Below are positions 5,604 through 5,744 of a stretch of 5,744 nt of DNA, piece after piece. Each line of letters starts with the position of its first letter. Positions within the stretch are counted from its first letter, which is position 1. The translations under genes were made by a program, and so were the position numbers. The notes beneath the pieces were generated by a model. The model was given only the letters and a program-made list of their open reading frames with translations, was not told the DNA's origin and made no database searches. The stretch is from contig JAITHZ010000125.1 in NCBI GenBank assembly GCA_031279795.1, positions 1 to 5,744 on the forward strand. The letters run 5' to 3'. The DNA comes from Bacteroidales bacterium (GTDB lineage: Bacteria; Bacteroidota; Bacteroidia; Bacteroidales; WRGA01).

Positions 5604-5744
5604 TTAGCTGTTCAGAACCTCGTCGATGCGATGTTCCATATCGCTTTTGTTTGTCCAGCCGGTTGCTTTGAGCACAAACAGAAGATTATGATAAACCGAA
5701 CGGTCGGTAAGCAACTGGAAATCTTGAAAAACAACACCAATACG
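5604..5744 (-). pseudogene. ftsE: Truncated ftsE (cell-division ABC ATPase), 3' end of the fragment; 5' part off right edge
   Basis: The last 46 codons of a minus-strand frame that enters from the right edge. It reads RIGVVFQDFQLL (with the Q-loop glutamine), then DRSVYHNLLFVLKATGW and ends HRIDEVLNS before TAA. VFQDF.LL..R.V..N..FVL.ATGW is typical of FtsE, the ATPase that with FtsX couples the divisome to peptidoglycan hydrolysis. In intact FtsE the EVL segment is followed by about 90-100 more residues with the LSGGEQQR signature, Walker B, D-loop and switch His. Here the frame stops at once, and no other frame downstream restores them before trpG is reached. As drawn the product cannot be an active ABC ATPase, so this is called a broken gene. 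Alternatives are a sequencing or assembly join, or a second intact ftsE elsewhere. Family identification is firm; pseudogene status is inferred. Confidence 0.7.

Noticed and set aside
5581..5606. AATT-rich repeats just after trpG as a possible terminator between convergent genes
   Set aside because: Only short AT-only stems with bulges can be drawn and no T-run follows. It is too weak to call a terminator.

Overview
The window looks like chromosomal DNA of a member of the Bacteroidota, most likely Bacteroidales. Three intergenic sites match the -33 TTTG / -7 TAnnTTTG promoter pattern of that phylum. Starts are mostly preceded by A-rich tracts rather than strong Shine-Dalgarno sites, and the proteins (DUF4422 glycosyltransferase, large CapD/PglF-type dehydratase, TrpE, TrpG, FtsE) read like Bacteroidales family members. 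This is a judgement from motifs, not from a database search.

Left part, minus strand (1-3239). A surface-polysaccharide pair consists of a membrane-bound UDP-GlcNAc 4,6-dehydratase-like protein (1296-3239) followed, after 26 nt, by a DUF4422 putative glycosyltransferase (379-1269). The dehydratase would make a 6-deoxy-4-keto nucleotide sugar and the transferase would act in assembling a surface glycan. The transferase gene is much more AT-rich than its neighbours. Downstream, on the same strand but with its own promoter, the first 39 codons of a SWIM zinc-finger family protein run off the left edge.

Centre (3240-3618). A divergent intergenic region carries one promoter for the polysaccharide pair and a very good one for the trp genes. 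Between the trp promoter and trpE lies a complete ribosome-mediated transcription attenuator. It has a 22-codon leader peptide with tandem Trp codons, a pause hairpin containing those codons, a 14-bp antiterminator and an intrinsic terminator. These pairings are mutually exclusive in the classical arrangement. This is the most interesting element of the window.

Right part (3619-5744). trpE and trpG (plus strand, 4 nt apart) encode the two subunits of anthranilate synthase, the committing step from chorismate to tryptophan. No trpD follows. Instead, 13 nt after trpG on the opposite strand, a fragment of ftsE (cell-division ABC ATPase) ends prematurely before the ABC signature and Walker B motifs. 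This suggests a rearrangement breakpoint just after trpG, or an assembly join. No tRNA, rRNA, CRISPR array or insertion sequence was seen.
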